Assembly: GCA_022340305.1 (NCBI GenBank)
Contig: JAJDOF010000082.1
Coordinates: forward strand, 1 to 64,000
DNA length: 64,000 nt
Direction: 5' to 3'
Origin: Gammaproteobacteria bacterium
GTDB taxonomy: Bacteria > Pseudomonadota > Gammaproteobacteria > GCA-001735895
Shown here: in pieces, positions 8,776 through 18,130 of the stretch
How the letters are laid out: each line of letters opens with the position of its first letter
Numbering within the stretch: position 1 is the stretch's first letter
Program-made: the position numbers and the translations under genes
Notes under the pieces: model-generated
Databases searched by the model: none
What the model saw: only the letters and a program-made list of their open reading frames with translations
Told to the model about the DNA's origin: nothing

Positions 8776-9903
8776 GCCGGCGCTGATTGCTGAAACCAGG
8801 GCCACCAAAGCGGCGATCAGCAGCGCCGCTTCATAGCCGGCGTGCCAGTCGTAGATGAATCCGGCACTCCAGGGCGCCACCAGACCGGCAAAACCCCAGG
8901 CGATAAACACCCGGCCGTAAGCCTGTGGGCCCTGCTCCAGAAAGACATTCGAAATTGCCACCGGGTAGATTGCGATGATCGATCCATAAACAAAACCGAC
9001 GATGCCGAGCAGCAGCAAGGTGGCATAGGTGTTGGTGGTGACACTGATGGCCAACAGGGCGACGGCGGACAAAAGCGGTAGTGCAACCAGGAAACGGGTA
9101 AGCGGCCATCGGTCCACCAACCAACCCGCGATAAAACCACCCAGCGCACTGCCGATCCCCACCGTCATCGCCGTGGCCGTCGCAAGTTCCACATCGGCGC
9201 CGCGCGACTGGGCGATACCCGCGGCGTGCCCGATGGCCATCAGGCCGGCGAATACCGCGGTCAGATAAGCAAACCAGAATTGCAGCAGGCGGCGGCGATC
9301 GAGTCGATCATCGCTGCCGCGCGCAGCCGGCGTCGATGCGCCGTAGCAGGCGGCGGTGCGAAACAGCATAAACGCGGCGACGAGGACAAGCACTACCAGC
9401 GTAGCGGCTATCGCCACAAATGCCGCGCCCACGGAGTCCGCTTCGATACGCCAGGCGATGATTTTCGCAAACGCAATCGAGCCAACCGCATAAGCGGCCG
9501 TCACCGCCCCCATCGCGAACCCCTTGCGGGCGGGAATGGCGCGACCGACCAGCTGCAGGCAAAATCCATAGCCGATGCCGTTACTGATTCCAAACGCAAG
9601 GCTGTAGCCCGCAAACAACATCCACCAACTGCTAGCAGCGGCTGCGAGCAACAGGCCTGACGCCGCCACTGCGCCGGTAATCAGCACCAGCCCCCAGGCT
9701 GGTAGCGCTGCGTATATCCGGTAACCCAGGGTGACTGACAGCGTTATCGCAACCAGTGCAAACGAATAGATCAGGCTGATCTGCGAGCGCGGCAAGCCGA
9801 GCTGCAGCTCAAGTGGCGCCAGAAACACTGAAAACGCGTGCACCGAGCCAAGCACAAAGGTGACCAGCATCGAGGCGCCCAGGATCTGTGTGGATCTATT
9901 CAA
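8749..9903 (-). CDS. MFS transporter (oxalate/formate antiporter-like)
   Basis: About 384 residues with twelve hydrophobic segments. The first, FVLGSVHAFSVFLAPL, resembles the OFA and monocarboxylate branch of the major facilitator superfamily, and FGISNGIGYGFCLQLVGR and GFIAGWLVDRWP are recognisable loop and helix signatures. It would move an organic anion across the inner membrane. I favour a TTG start at 9903, which overlaps the end of the upstream EamA gene and has GGAG ten bases before it; an ATG at 9870 would cut the first helix, and the frame stays open to 9981. Confidence 0.82.
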   Translation of the reverse strand: MNRSTQILGASMLVTFVLGSVHAFSVFLAPLELQLGLPRSQISLIYSFALVAITLSVTLGYRIYAALPAWGLVLITGAVAASGLLLAAAASSWWMLFAGYSLAFGISNGIGYGFCLQLVGRAIPARKGFAMGAVTAAYAVGSIAFAKIIAWRIEADSVGAAFVAIAATLVVLVLVAAFMLFRTAACYGASTPAARGSDDRLDRRRLLQFWFAYLTAVFAGLMAIGHAAGIAQSRGADVELATATAMTVGIGSALGGFIAGWLVDRWPLTRFLVALPLLSAVALLAISVTTNTYATLLLLGIVGFVYGSIIAIYPVAISNVFLEQGPQAYGRVFIAWGFAGLVAPWSAGFIYDWHAGYEAALLIAALVALVSAISAGLFRLGKIA

Positions 9904-10813
9904 TAACAACCGGCTCCACGGGTTTGCGCGAAAGCTGCCGTTTGAAGATAAACAGCCCGCTGGCGGCGATTGTGGCGCCACCCAGCCAGGTGGTTAAGGT
10001 CGGGATCTCACGCCAGAAAACAAAACCGACGATGGCGGCAAAAACCATCGCCAGGTATTCGAAAGGTGCCAGCAGGCTCGCTTGCGCATAGCGAAACGAT
10101 ACCGTCAACAACCATTGCTGCAAGCCACAGCCAAGCCCGAAGCCGACCAGCAGCGAGATATCGCCGAGGCGCGGCGTCAACCATCCGGACAGTAACACCC
10201 AGCCCAGGCAAAACAGGCTGCCGAGGCCGTTGTAATAAATACCGATCGCAACCGATTTTTCGCTGCTGCTGAGCTTGCGCAGCCAGATCGCGACGATAGC
10301 GCCGCTAAAGGCGGAACCGAGTGCGGCCAGTATACCGATGTCCCAGCTTTGCGCCTGCGGCCTGGCGATCAGCAAGACGCCGACGAAACCGAGTATTACC
10401 GCGATCCAGCGCCGTGGACCGATGACTTCACCCAACAGGAAAATGGAGAGCAGGGTAATAAAGATGGGCGCCGCATAGGCGATCGCGGTGGCGTCGGCGA
10501 TCGGAATGCGCGTAATGGCATAGTACAGCAGGGCGAGACTCACCACGCCACTAACGCTGCGCACCGCATGGTCGAGCGGCCGTCTTGTGGCGAGCACCAG
10601 CAGTCCACTGGTCGAGAATAATATGACCCAGAAAACGCCGCTCGCAAACACATAGCGAAACAACAGCACTTCGCCAAGCGGGTAATCACGGTTGACCAGC
10701 TCACGTACCGCTGCACTCAACAGCGCCATCACCAGCAGGTTACCGACGAATGTGGCGATGCCAAGTGCGGGGTGATCCCGGTGGTGACTGACCAAAGCGG
10801 AGGGAGATAACAT
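9896..10813 (-). CDS. DMT superfamily (EamA) exporter
   Basis: About 305 residues with ten hydrophobic segments and duplicated EamA domains; LLFRYVFASGVFWVILF, PIADATAIAYAAPIFITLLSIF and LLAPFEYLAMVFAAIVGFVFW are typical. The ATG at 10813 gives a short cytoplasmic N-terminus; an upstream ATG at 10870 adds a non-homologous leader. It ends on the start of the MFS gene, suggesting one transcript for both. The exported compound is unknown. Confidence 0.85.
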   Translation of the reverse strand: MLSPSALVSHHRDHPALGIATFVGNLLVMALLSAAVRELVNRDYPLGEVLLFRYVFASGVFWVILFSTSGLLVLATRRPLDHAVRSVSGVVSLALLYYAITRIPIADATAIAYAAPIFITLLSIFLLGEVIGPRRWIAVILGFVGVLLIARPQAQSWDIGILAALGSAFSGAIVAIWLRKLSSSEKSVAIGIYYNGLGSLFCLGWVLLSGWLTPRLGDISLLVGFGLGCGLQQWLLTVSFRYAQASLLAPFEYLAMVFAAIVGFVFWREIPTLTTWLGGATIAASGLFIFKRQLSRKPVEPVVIE

Positions 10814-10949
10814 GCCCCGGTCAAGCTGATCTGTACAAAAAATTAAACAAGGACTACTCCTGCCAACCATTAATATCCGCGGGGTAACGGGCTCAAAAAA
10901 CGACTGATGGCCTGATCTGGCGGGCCAGTGAGTAACAATGCCGAATCAC

Positions 10950-11849
10950 TCAGAGCCGGGTTACCTTGCGTATCTCAAGGGCGCGCTGACGCAAGGATTC
11001 GCGATGCACAACGTAAAGACCGCAGGCGATGATGATGCTTGCGCCAATCCAGACTTTCCTGGTTGGAATATCCTGCCAAACCAGGTATCCGATGGCGCTT
11101 GCCCACAGCAGCGAAGTATACTCAAACGGCGCCAACGCCGAAACGTCGGCTCGGGCGAAGGCGGCGGTAAACAGGTAATGCGCAAACAGCGCGATCACCG
11201 TAAGCAGGCTTAGCTGTCCAAGCTCGGCCAGCGACACGGGAACCCAGACCCAGGGCAGGGCCAGGGTCGCCATCAAACCCATGCCGAGGTGTAATGAAAA
11301 AACCAGCGTAATGACCGAATCATTTCGCGATAAGTGCTTGCCGGAGACGAATATCATCGCATAAATTATGGCTGCTGCCAGCACCAGCAGATAGGCCTGC
11401 AGGTCGCCACCGCCGTGCGGATCCATCGCGATCACAACACCAACGAAGCCAACCAGAACTGCACTCCAGCGGTGGAGGCCGACCCGTTCCTTGAGGAATA
11501 TCGCCGAGGCGGCAGTCAGGATGAAAGTCGAACTGAAGAAAATGACCGTGGCGTCGGCCAGCGGCAAACTTTTCAGCGAGGTGAAAAACGCCAGCGGGGC
11601 GAAAAACCCGCAACAGCCTCGCAACGTATGTTGCAGGGGGTGACGCGTCGCGAGGTCTTTGAGTTCTCCCCTGATCGCGAGTACCAGTAGAATAATCGGT
11701 AGAATTATCCAGCCTCGAATCGCGATGAGCTGAATTGCCGACATTTCTGAACTCACCAACCACTTGGCAAGAGCATCCATGACGACGAACAACAGCATAG
11801 CCAGGATCATCAAGCCGATACCCAGTAAATTGTTGGATTGATAGCGCAC
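10950..11849 (-). CDS. DMT superfamily (EamA) exporter
   Basis: About 299 residues, ten hydrophobic segments, two EamA repeats (ADATVIFFSSTFILTAASAIFLKERVG in part, and SALAPFEYTSLLWASAIGYLVWQDIP in part). A GTG start at 11849 has AGGGG seven bases upstream and is better supported than the ATG at 11879. It shares layout and motifs with the EamA gene next to it, so the two probably arose by duplication. Ligand unknown. Confidence 0.85.
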   Translation of the reverse strand: MRYQSNNLLGIGLMILAMLLFVVMDALAKWLVSSEMSAIQLIAIRGWIILPIILLVLAIRGELKDLATRHPLQHTLRGCCGFFAPLAFFTSLKSLPLADATVIFFSSTFILTAASAIFLKERVGLHRWSAVLVGFVGVVIAMDPHGGGDLQAYLLVLAAAIIYAMIFVSGKHLSRNDSVITLVFSLHLGMGLMATLALPWVWVPVSLAELGQLSLLTVIALFAHYLFTAAFARADVSALAPFEYTSLLWASAIGYLVWQDIPTRKVWIGASIIIACGLYVVHRESLRQRALEIRKVTRL

Positions 11850-11927
11850 TGATGTCCCCTGGCACGGCTGTCGAAACAAGGCGCAGCTTATATGCTGTCG
11901 GGGATGACTTCGAGTTATTTAAATCCG

Positions 11928-13403
11928 TTATGCAGGGAGTGCAAATCCGAAATTGCCCTTGCCCTGGCGCTTGATCAGGTACATCGCCTTGTCGGCCGAG
12001 CGGATCAAATCTTCCGCCGTATCGCCGTTTTTCGGGTAAAGCGCTATGCCGATGCTGGCGCCTACCTTGACGTCGACTAATTCCACACTCAGCGGCTCGG
12101 AAATTTTCTGAATCAGGCTGCTGGCGATGCGCTCGGCAATGGTGATTTCCGGCACGCTGGACAGGATCACGACAAATTCATCCCCGCCGATACGTGCCAC
12201 GGTATCGGTTTCGCGAATCTCACCTTTGATGCGATCAGCGGTCGCCTTTAGCACCTGGTCGCCAAACTCATGGCCATGCAGGTCATTGATCGCCTTGAAA
12301 CCGTCCAGGTCGAGAAACATGACGGCGGACATTTGTCCATGGCGGCGCGCCTCGGCGAGTGAGTGATCGAGTCGATCTTTGCACAGGCGCAGACTGGGCA
12401 GCCCGGTAAGTGCGTCGTGGTTGGCGAGAAAATCGAGTTCCGCGGCTATTTTCTTACGCTCGCTGATTTCAGCTTCGAGTTGCCTGACGGTATCGGCCAG
12501 TTTGCGCGTTCTGCTCTTCACCATTGATTCGAGCGTATCACGCGCTTCACGCAGATTCTGCTCGGTATTGTACTGCCGGGTTATATCCTGAATCACACCG
12601 ATGGATTGACTAATTTCGCCGTTGGCCGAGCGCAGTGCCATGCCATGTTCACGTATCCAGCGCAGTTCACCGTCGGTGCGGTAGATGCGGTACTCGGCAT
12701 TAAATTCCTCACCCGTCCTGCGATGACGTTCATAAACATCCGACAACATCGCATAATCGTCAGGATGCACGTCTTCCATGTCGTCACCGCGTGATTTCAC
12801 CATGCTGGAGTATTCCTCGACAGTAACGCCGTGAATATTGGCGAATCCCTGGCTGAGGTAAATATAGGATTCGGCCTGCAGATCGAAGATAAAGTGGCCG
12901 ATGTCGGTGATTGCCTCGACCTGGCGCGCCATCGCCTCCCGCTTTTCCAGCGCCTGCTGGTAGACCTTGCGGTCGGTGATATCCTGCAACAATCCAAAGG
13001 CCGCGACCGCATCACCGGCCCGATCAAACTCTACCGTGCCAGTCTCATAGACATGGCGCACAGCGCCATCGGCGCGAACGATGCGATATTCAACTTCATG
13101 CGAGCCGACCTCCCGCTGTGACCGATAAGAGCGCGTATAGAGCTCCCGGTCTTCCGGGTGAATTTGTTGCAGCACCTTCTCCCAACTGGTCTGCGACCCG
13201 ATCACCTCTGCCACACTCAGGTTGAATATCCTGGCATAACCGGCGGAGCAGGACTTGATGCGGTCGTCATCATAATCCCATTCACAATGGCCGATGTTGG
13301 CTAACTGCTCGGCAACGTCCAGCAACTCTTCTCGATGGCGCAGTGCTTCGAGTTCCATGTTCAGCTCGGTTGTGTCTTCCGAAGAGTTCAGGTTGGCGGC
13401 CAC
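11928..13403 (-). CDS. PAS-PAS-GGDEF diguanylate cyclase
   Basis: A 491-residue soluble sensor that should make cyclic di-GMP from GTP. Two PAS domains occupy roughly residues 30-155 and 155-285 (IGHCEWD and IGHFIFD begin each core, and LLQDITDRK and VIQDITRQY end them), then a coiled segment, then a GGDEF domain from about 325 to 488. The catalytic GGDEF is intact and an RETD inhibitory site lies exactly five residues before it, so product feedback is expected. The start is a GTG at 13403; an ATG at 13358 is possible. No membrane segment is seen. Confidence 0.93.
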   Translation of the reverse strand: MAANLNSSEDTTELNMELEALRHREELLDVAEQLANIGHCEWDYDDDRIKSCSAGYARIFNLSVAEVIGSQTSWEKVLQQIHPEDRELYTRSYRSQREVGSHEVEYRIVRADGAVRHVYETGTVEFDRAGDAVAAFGLLQDITDRKVYQQALEKREAMARQVEAITDIGHFIFDLQAESYIYLSQGFANIHGVTVEEYSSMVKSRGDDMEDVHPDDYAMLSDVYERHRRTGEEFNAEYRIYRTDGELRWIREHGMALRSANGEISQSIGVIQDITRQYNTEQNLREARDTLESMVKSRTRKLADTVRQLEAEISERKKIAAELDFLANHDALTGLPSLRLCKDRLDHSLAEARRHGQMSAVMFLDLDGFKAINDLHGHEFGDQVLKATADRIKGEIRETDTVARIGGDEFVVILSSVPEITIAERIASSLIQKISEPLSVELVDVKVGASIGIALYPKNGDTAEDLIRSADKAMYLIKRQGKGNFGFALPA

Positions 13404-13450
13404 GCGCGTGATTCCATGTTGCTGTATTGGAGGGTATTACTAACTTTAGC

Positions 13451-15766
13451 TTATAAACCGGCAGATTCTACGAATCCGAAATTATTTTTACCCGCGCGTT
13501 TGATGCAGTACATCGCCTTGTCGGCCGAGCGAATCAACTCTTCGGCAGTCAGCCCGTTTTCAGGATAGAGAGAGATCCCGATACTGGCACTGACCGTGAC
13601 TTCGACGCCGTCTATATCCAGCGGGCGCGTAATCTCGTTAACCAGGCCCCTGGCAATCCGATTGGCAATGCTACTCTCGGGCAGGCTTGACAGGATAATA
13701 ACGAATTCATCGCCACCGATGCGGGCAACCGTATCGGTTTCGCGAATCTCGATGGTGATGCGTTGTGCGGTCTCGCGCAACACACTATCACCGAATTCAT
13801 GGCCGTAACGATCATTGATTTCCTTGAAACCATCCAGGTCGAGAAACATGACCGCCGAAGTCTGACGATTGCGCCGCGCTTCGGCCAGGGACTGGTCGAG
13901 TCGATCCTTGCACAGGCGCAGGCTGGGCAATCCGGTTAGCGCATCGTGATTCGCGAGAAAATGTAATTCCGCGGCAATCTTTTCTCGCTCTTCGATTTCG
14001 ATCTGTAGCTGCTTGACGGTATTGGCGAGTTCCCGGGTGCGCTCAACCACTTGCTGCTCGAGAGTATCGCGAGCGCTGATGATTGCCCGCTCGGCATTTT
14101 TCTGTGCGGTAATATCCTGCAGCACACCAATCGTTTGCTCGGGGATACCGTGGCCCATCAGGTGGGCTTTTCCCAACTCACGTATCCAGCGAACTTCACC
14201 GTCGTTGCGCAACAGACGATAGTCGACCTGCCATTCATCACCGTCAGCGAGAAAGCGGTCATGAGTTTTCTGCACCATTTCGCGATCATCGGGGTGCACG
14301 ACATCGATACCACCCGGGCCCATCGGGCTATTCTGCAACAGATCCTCGACCTGCTTGCCCAGGATTCGCGCGAGTCCGGGGCTTGCAAACAGGTATTTCT
14401 GCCGGATTTCATCGTAAACGAAATGGCCGATTTCGGTAATCGCCTCGGCCTGGTTGGCGAGCGCATCCTTGTAACGCAATTCCTGTTCGATCTTTTTTTG
14501 CTCGGTGATATCCTGCACCACCCCGATGGTCTGTTCCACCCTGTCACCGTTGCGCTTGTGTGCTTTACCGATTTCACGCACCCAGCGCAGCTCACCGTCA
14601 AGGCGTCGTATGCGATATTCCTCCTGCCATCCATTCCGGATTCCCCTGCTGTCCAGGTAGATCTCCCGCAGCCGATCGCGATCGGGCTCGTATATCAGCT
14701 CGAGATAATCCTCGCTTGAGCGGATCTTGCCGAGAAACTCATCCACACCCATGCCGAAAATTCGCGCCTGCCCGTGGCTTACGTATTGATGTCGGCTATT
14801 GACGAGGTCATACATGAAATATCCGATATCGGTAAGCGCCTCGGCCTGGTTTGCCATGGCATCCTTGAAGGTCAGTTCCTGCTCGCGCAGCACCTGGTCG
14901 GTGATGTCCTGCATGACCCCGAGCGTCTGGCTGACGCGCCCGTTTTTCATCGCCCTGGGTCTATCCAGCTCGCGTACCCAGCGAATCGCACCATCGGCAC
15001 GACGAATACGATACTCGATGGCGCAGTTACGACCGTTATCGATATAATAGCGATACTCGTCGGCTACACGTTCGCGGTCTTCTTCAACGACATCGCCAAT
15101 ATCGTCAACGAAACATCTGATGCTTTTCATGAAATAGTCGATGCTTTGGCCGTGAATCCGCGCGTAACCTTCACTCAGGTAGAGGTAGGTTTCATTCTCT
15201 TCGTCGTAGATGAAGTGCCCGATATCGGTGATCTCTTCGCTCTGGCGTGCGAGTTTATCGCGGCTTTCAAGATCACGCTCGTAGCGCACTTGTCGGGTAA
15301 TGTCCTGCATTAGTCCAAAGCTGCCAGTTTCGGTCCCCTCCACATCGAGAATAGAAATCGCAAATTCGCGAACATGCTTGATGCTGCCATCCTTGAGCCG
15401 AATGCGAAACTCAACCTCCAGCGTTTTATCCACCTCCATGGCGCGAATAGCATTCATGTAGTGCTCACGGTCTTCTGGATGTATCAGCAGCAGTGTTTTT
15501 TCGATCGTGTTATGCGATGCCAGGGTTTCCTCAACCGTCATGTTGAAGAGATTGGCGTATTCCATGGAACAGGATTCGAGCCGTTGATGCACGCGACTCC
15601 ACTCAAAGTGACCGATTTTGGCGACGCGTTCGGTTGCCTCGAACAGGGTAAGACGGCGCGACAAGCGCTCCAGGTTTCCCTGCAGTTGCTCACGGCTCAG
15701 GCTGGAATATTCCGAGCTGGGGGTGGATTGCATCTGCGCTGTGATCAGCGACTGGATTGTCGGCAT
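13451..15766 (-). CDS. Four-PAS GGDEF diguanylate cyclase, paralogue of its neighbour
   Basis: A 771-residue soluble protein with four tandem PAS domains (cores starting IGHFEWS, IGHFIYD, IGYFMYD and IGHFVYD, each ending near QDIT) followed by a coiled linker and a C-terminal GGDEF domain. GGDEF and the upstream RETD inhibitory site are intact. The GGDEF domain and the first PAS closely resemble those of the next gene downstream, including the shared FLANHDALTGLPSLRLCKDR stretch. The two genes are 47 bases apart and probably one transcript. Ligands of the PAS domains are unknown. Confidence 0.93.
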   Translation of the reverse strand: MPTIQSLITAQMQSTPSSEYSSLSREQLQGNLERLSRRLTLFEATERVAKIGHFEWSRVHQRLESCSMEYANLFNMTVEETLASHNTIEKTLLLIHPEDREHYMNAIRAMEVDKTLEVEFRIRLKDGSIKHVREFAISILDVEGTETGSFGLMQDITRQVRYERDLESRDKLARQSEEITDIGHFIYDEENETYLYLSEGYARIHGQSIDYFMKSIRCFVDDIGDVVEEDRERVADEYRYYIDNGRNCAIEYRIRRADGAIRWVRELDRPRAMKNGRVSQTLGVMQDITDQVLREQELTFKDAMANQAEALTDIGYFMYDLVNSRHQYVSHGQARIFGMGVDEFLGKIRSSEDYLELIYEPDRDRLREIYLDSRGIRNGWQEEYRIRRLDGELRWVREIGKAHKRNGDRVEQTIGVVQDITEQKKIEQELRYKDALANQAEAITEIGHFVYDEIRQKYLFASPGLARILGKQVEDLLQNSPMGPGGIDVVHPDDREMVQKTHDRFLADGDEWQVDYRLLRNDGEVRWIRELGKAHLMGHGIPEQTIGVLQDITAQKNAERAIISARDTLEQQVVERTRELANTVKQLQIEIEEREKIAAELHFLANHDALTGLPSLRLCKDRLDQSLAEARRNRQTSAVMFLDLDGFKEINDRYGHEFGDSVLRETAQRITIEIRETDTVARIGGDEFVIILSSLPESSIANRIARGLVNEITRPLDIDGVEVTVSASIGISLYPENGLTAEELIRSADKAMYCIKRAGKNNFGFVESAGL

Positions 15767-15921
15767 AGAAATTTTGTTGGGGATTAACCAGTTGAGCCCT
15801 TGAGTATAGGTGCGATCCCCGATATTTCTGTGACACGTCGACCCCCATCGAAAACGTCAAAGTGATAAATATCGCCGTCTGTTGCATAATTCCAGCCTGT
15901 ATCCAGACAAACGCATAGAAA

Positions 15922-17319
15922 ATGAGCAAAGCAGCATCCAGAATTTCCGCACCCGAACTGCTGATCGAGCAGTTGCGCAGCATGCTGGGGATACGCGTGA
16001 GCACCAGCCCTTCGGTTCTCGAACAGCACGGTCGGGGCGAATCCTGGCACCCGCCACAGGCGCCCCATGCGGTCTGTTTCGCGCACAGCACAGAGGAAGT
16101 CGCCGCGATTGTCCGACTGTGCGCGGCGAACCGGACTCCGGTTATCGCCTATGGCACCGGCACCTCGCTGGAAGGCCAGGTACAGGCGGTTCACGGAGGC
16201 GTATGCATCGATTTGAGCCAGATGAACCAGGTGCTGGAAGTCAACAGCGACGACCTCGACTGTCGCGTACAGGCGGGGGTGACCCGACGCGAGCTGAATC
16301 ACTACCTGCGTGAAACCGGGCTATTCTTCCCGGTCGATCCCGGGGCCGATACTTCGATCGGCGGCATGACGGCGACCCGTGCTTCGGGAACCAACGCGGT
16401 ACGTTACGGCACCATGCGCGAAAACGTGCTGGGACTGACCGTGGTGAGCGCAAGTGGAGAAATCATAAAGACGGGCACCCGGGCACGCAAATCGGCCGCC
16501 GGTTATGACCTCACGCACCTGTTTGTCGGTTCCGAAGGAACGCTCGGCGTGATAACCGAAATCAGCTTAAGGCTTTTCGGCATCAGCGAAGCAATCTCGG
16601 CGGCCATCGTCAATTTTCCCGACGTCCGTTCGGCCGCGGAGACGACTATTCAAACCATCCAGATGGGTATCCCGGTGGCACGTATCGAAATTCTCGACAG
16701 CGGCTATATGAAAGCGATCAACGCCTACAGTAAAACCAGTTACCCGGAGCTCGACACCCTGTTCCTCGAATTTCACGGCACCACTGCCGGGGTCGCCGAG
16801 CAGGTGCAGATGTTCGATGAAATTTCGCGCGAATTCGGCGCCAGCGGATTTCAGTGGGCGGACCAGGAAAGCGATCGGCAAAAACTGTGGCGCGCGCGCC
16901 ACGATGCCTATTATGCCGGCCTTGCCGTCAGCCCGGGGTCTCGTGGCTATGTCACCGATGTCTGCGTACCGATCTCACGCCTGGCGGATTGCATTGCCGA
17001 AACCCAGGCCGACATCGCGGCATCCGGATTGTTCGCGCCGATCATCGGTCACGTCGGCGATGGCAACTTTCACTCCACCATCTTCATCGATCCCGACGAT
17101 GAAACCATGTTTGCCAGGGCGCTGGAGCTCGACCGACGCATGGTGCAGCGCGCTCAGGCGATGGGCGGCACCTGCACCGGCGAGCACGGTATCGGCATCG
17201 GCAAACTCAAGCACATGCGCAATGAACATGGTGATGGTGCGATCGCCGCAATGCAGGCGATCAAGGCGGCGCTCGACCCGCATAACATCATGAATCCCGG
17301 CAAGATAGTCGACTGCTAG
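15922..17319 (+). CDS. FAD-linked D-lactate dehydrogenase / GlcD-type oxidase
   Basis: A 465-residue flavoprotein of the FAD-binding type 4 family. PVIAYGTGTSLEGQV and DPGADTSIGGMTATRASGTNAVRYG line the FAD pocket, VGSEGTLGVITEI follows, and the C-terminal HVGDGNFHS and TGEHGIGIGK hold metal and substrate ligands. Cytochrome-type D-lactate dehydrogenases and glycolate oxidase GlcD share this pattern; length favours D-lactate dehydrogenase. Electrons would go to the respiratory chain. No glcE or glcF gene is adjacent. Its stop codon overlaps the stop of the convergent acpH gene. Confidence 0.87.
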   Translation: MSKAASRISAPELLIEQLRSMLGIRVSTSPSVLEQHGRGESWHPPQAPHAVCFAHSTEEVAAIVRLCAANRTPVIAYGTGTSLEGQVQAVHGGVCIDLSQMNQVLEVNSDDLDCRVQAGVTRRELNHYLRETGLFFPVDPGADTSIGGMTATRASGTNAVRYGTMRENVLGLTVVSASGEIIKTGTRARKSAAGYDLTHLFVGSEGTLGVITEISLRLFGISEAISAAIVNFPDVRSAAETTIQTIQMGIPVARIEILDSGYMKAINAYSKTSYPELDTLFLEFHGTTAGVAEQVQMFDEISREFGASGFQWADQESDRQKLWRARHDAYYAGLAVSPGSRGYVTDVCVPISRLADCIAETQADIAASGLFAPIIGHVGDGNFHSTIFIDPDDETMFARALELDRRMVQRAQAMGGTCTGEHGIGIGKLKHMRNEHGDGAIAAMQAIKAALDPHNIMNPGKIVDC

Positions 17320-17906
17320 TGAGTCTCGATTGCCAACTCGAGGACGTGCTGCTGTAACTGCGGGTAAAACTCGAGGAAACCGTCGCTAATCAATTCGTGA
17401 TGGCGTTGCAGGTCCTCGATGGCGTTGTCGAAATCGTTGACAAAGCGGATGCGCGCGGCCACCCGGTCCAGCGACTCGGCGATCGCCCCGGCATCGCGGT
17501 ATGAACCGAACCAGTCGTAATCGATCATACGCCGGGTCACCCGGCGCATCTCTGTTCCCGGCATCAGCGACTGCCCGGCTGCCATACGCTGGTAAAATTC
17601 GGCAATCACTTCATCGACGCTACGTTCCTCGAAACGTTCCCAGTGTGATAGCAACAAATGATCGAAGTAGATATCGAGCGCGATTCCGGCAAAACGACGG
17701 CGGTGACGGCTGAAACTGCGTTTCATTTCCAGCACCAGCGGATGGCTATCGGTAAAGCGATCCACCGCGCGGTGATTGAGTAGACCGGCGTGTACCGGTG
17801 CCGGCAACGAATCGGCATCCACACCATGAGCAAAGTCACCGAGGAGGTTACCGACGGTCGATTCCACGGTTGGTTGAGACAGTACGAGGTGGGCGAAATG
17901 ATTCAT
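17316..17906 (-). CDS. acpH: Acyl carrier protein phosphodiesterase
   Basis: A 196-residue protein matching AcpH (DUF479), which removes 4'-phosphopantetheine from ACP. MNFLAHL-like MNHFAHLVLSQ, GNLLGDF, GLLNHRAVDRFTDSHPLV and GIALDIYFDHLLLSHW are diagnostic; the His and Asp residues in these blocks form the metal site. Length is usual. The TAG stop shares a CTAG tetranucleotide with the stop of the opposing dehydrogenase gene, leaving no intergenic space. Confidence 0.88.
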   Translation of the reverse strand: MNHFAHLVLSQPTVESTVGNLLGDFAHGVDADSLPAPVHAGLLNHRAVDRFTDSHPLVLEMKRSFSRHRRRFAGIALDIYFDHLLLSHWERFEERSVDEVIAEFYQRMAAGQSLMPGTEMRRVTRRMIDYDWFGSYRDAGAIAESLDRVAARIRFVNDFDNAIEDLQRHHELISDGFLEFYPQLQQHVLELAIETH

Positions 17907-18130
17907 TGCGTCATCAGCCTGAACGGTGATAAACGACTGTAATCGGACACCATGACACCCTCAGCAAGGCGCTCGAAGTTCATTCTGACACTGCTACTGT
18001 TACTGATATTTTGCACCCGACCTGCCCTGTTTCGGCCCTGGAAACTCGATACTATGAGTCACAATAAATGGGTTGTCCAACCGCTTTGACTGCGGTTTAA
18101 TCGGACTTTGCCGTGAAGCTGGAGCGCCGC

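Noticed and set aside
17952-18089. Plus-strand 45-codon ORF with a hydrophobic stretch (FILTLLLLLIFCTRP)
   Set aside because: Possible small membrane protein, but the ribosome site is poor and there is no supporting context, so it is only mentioned.
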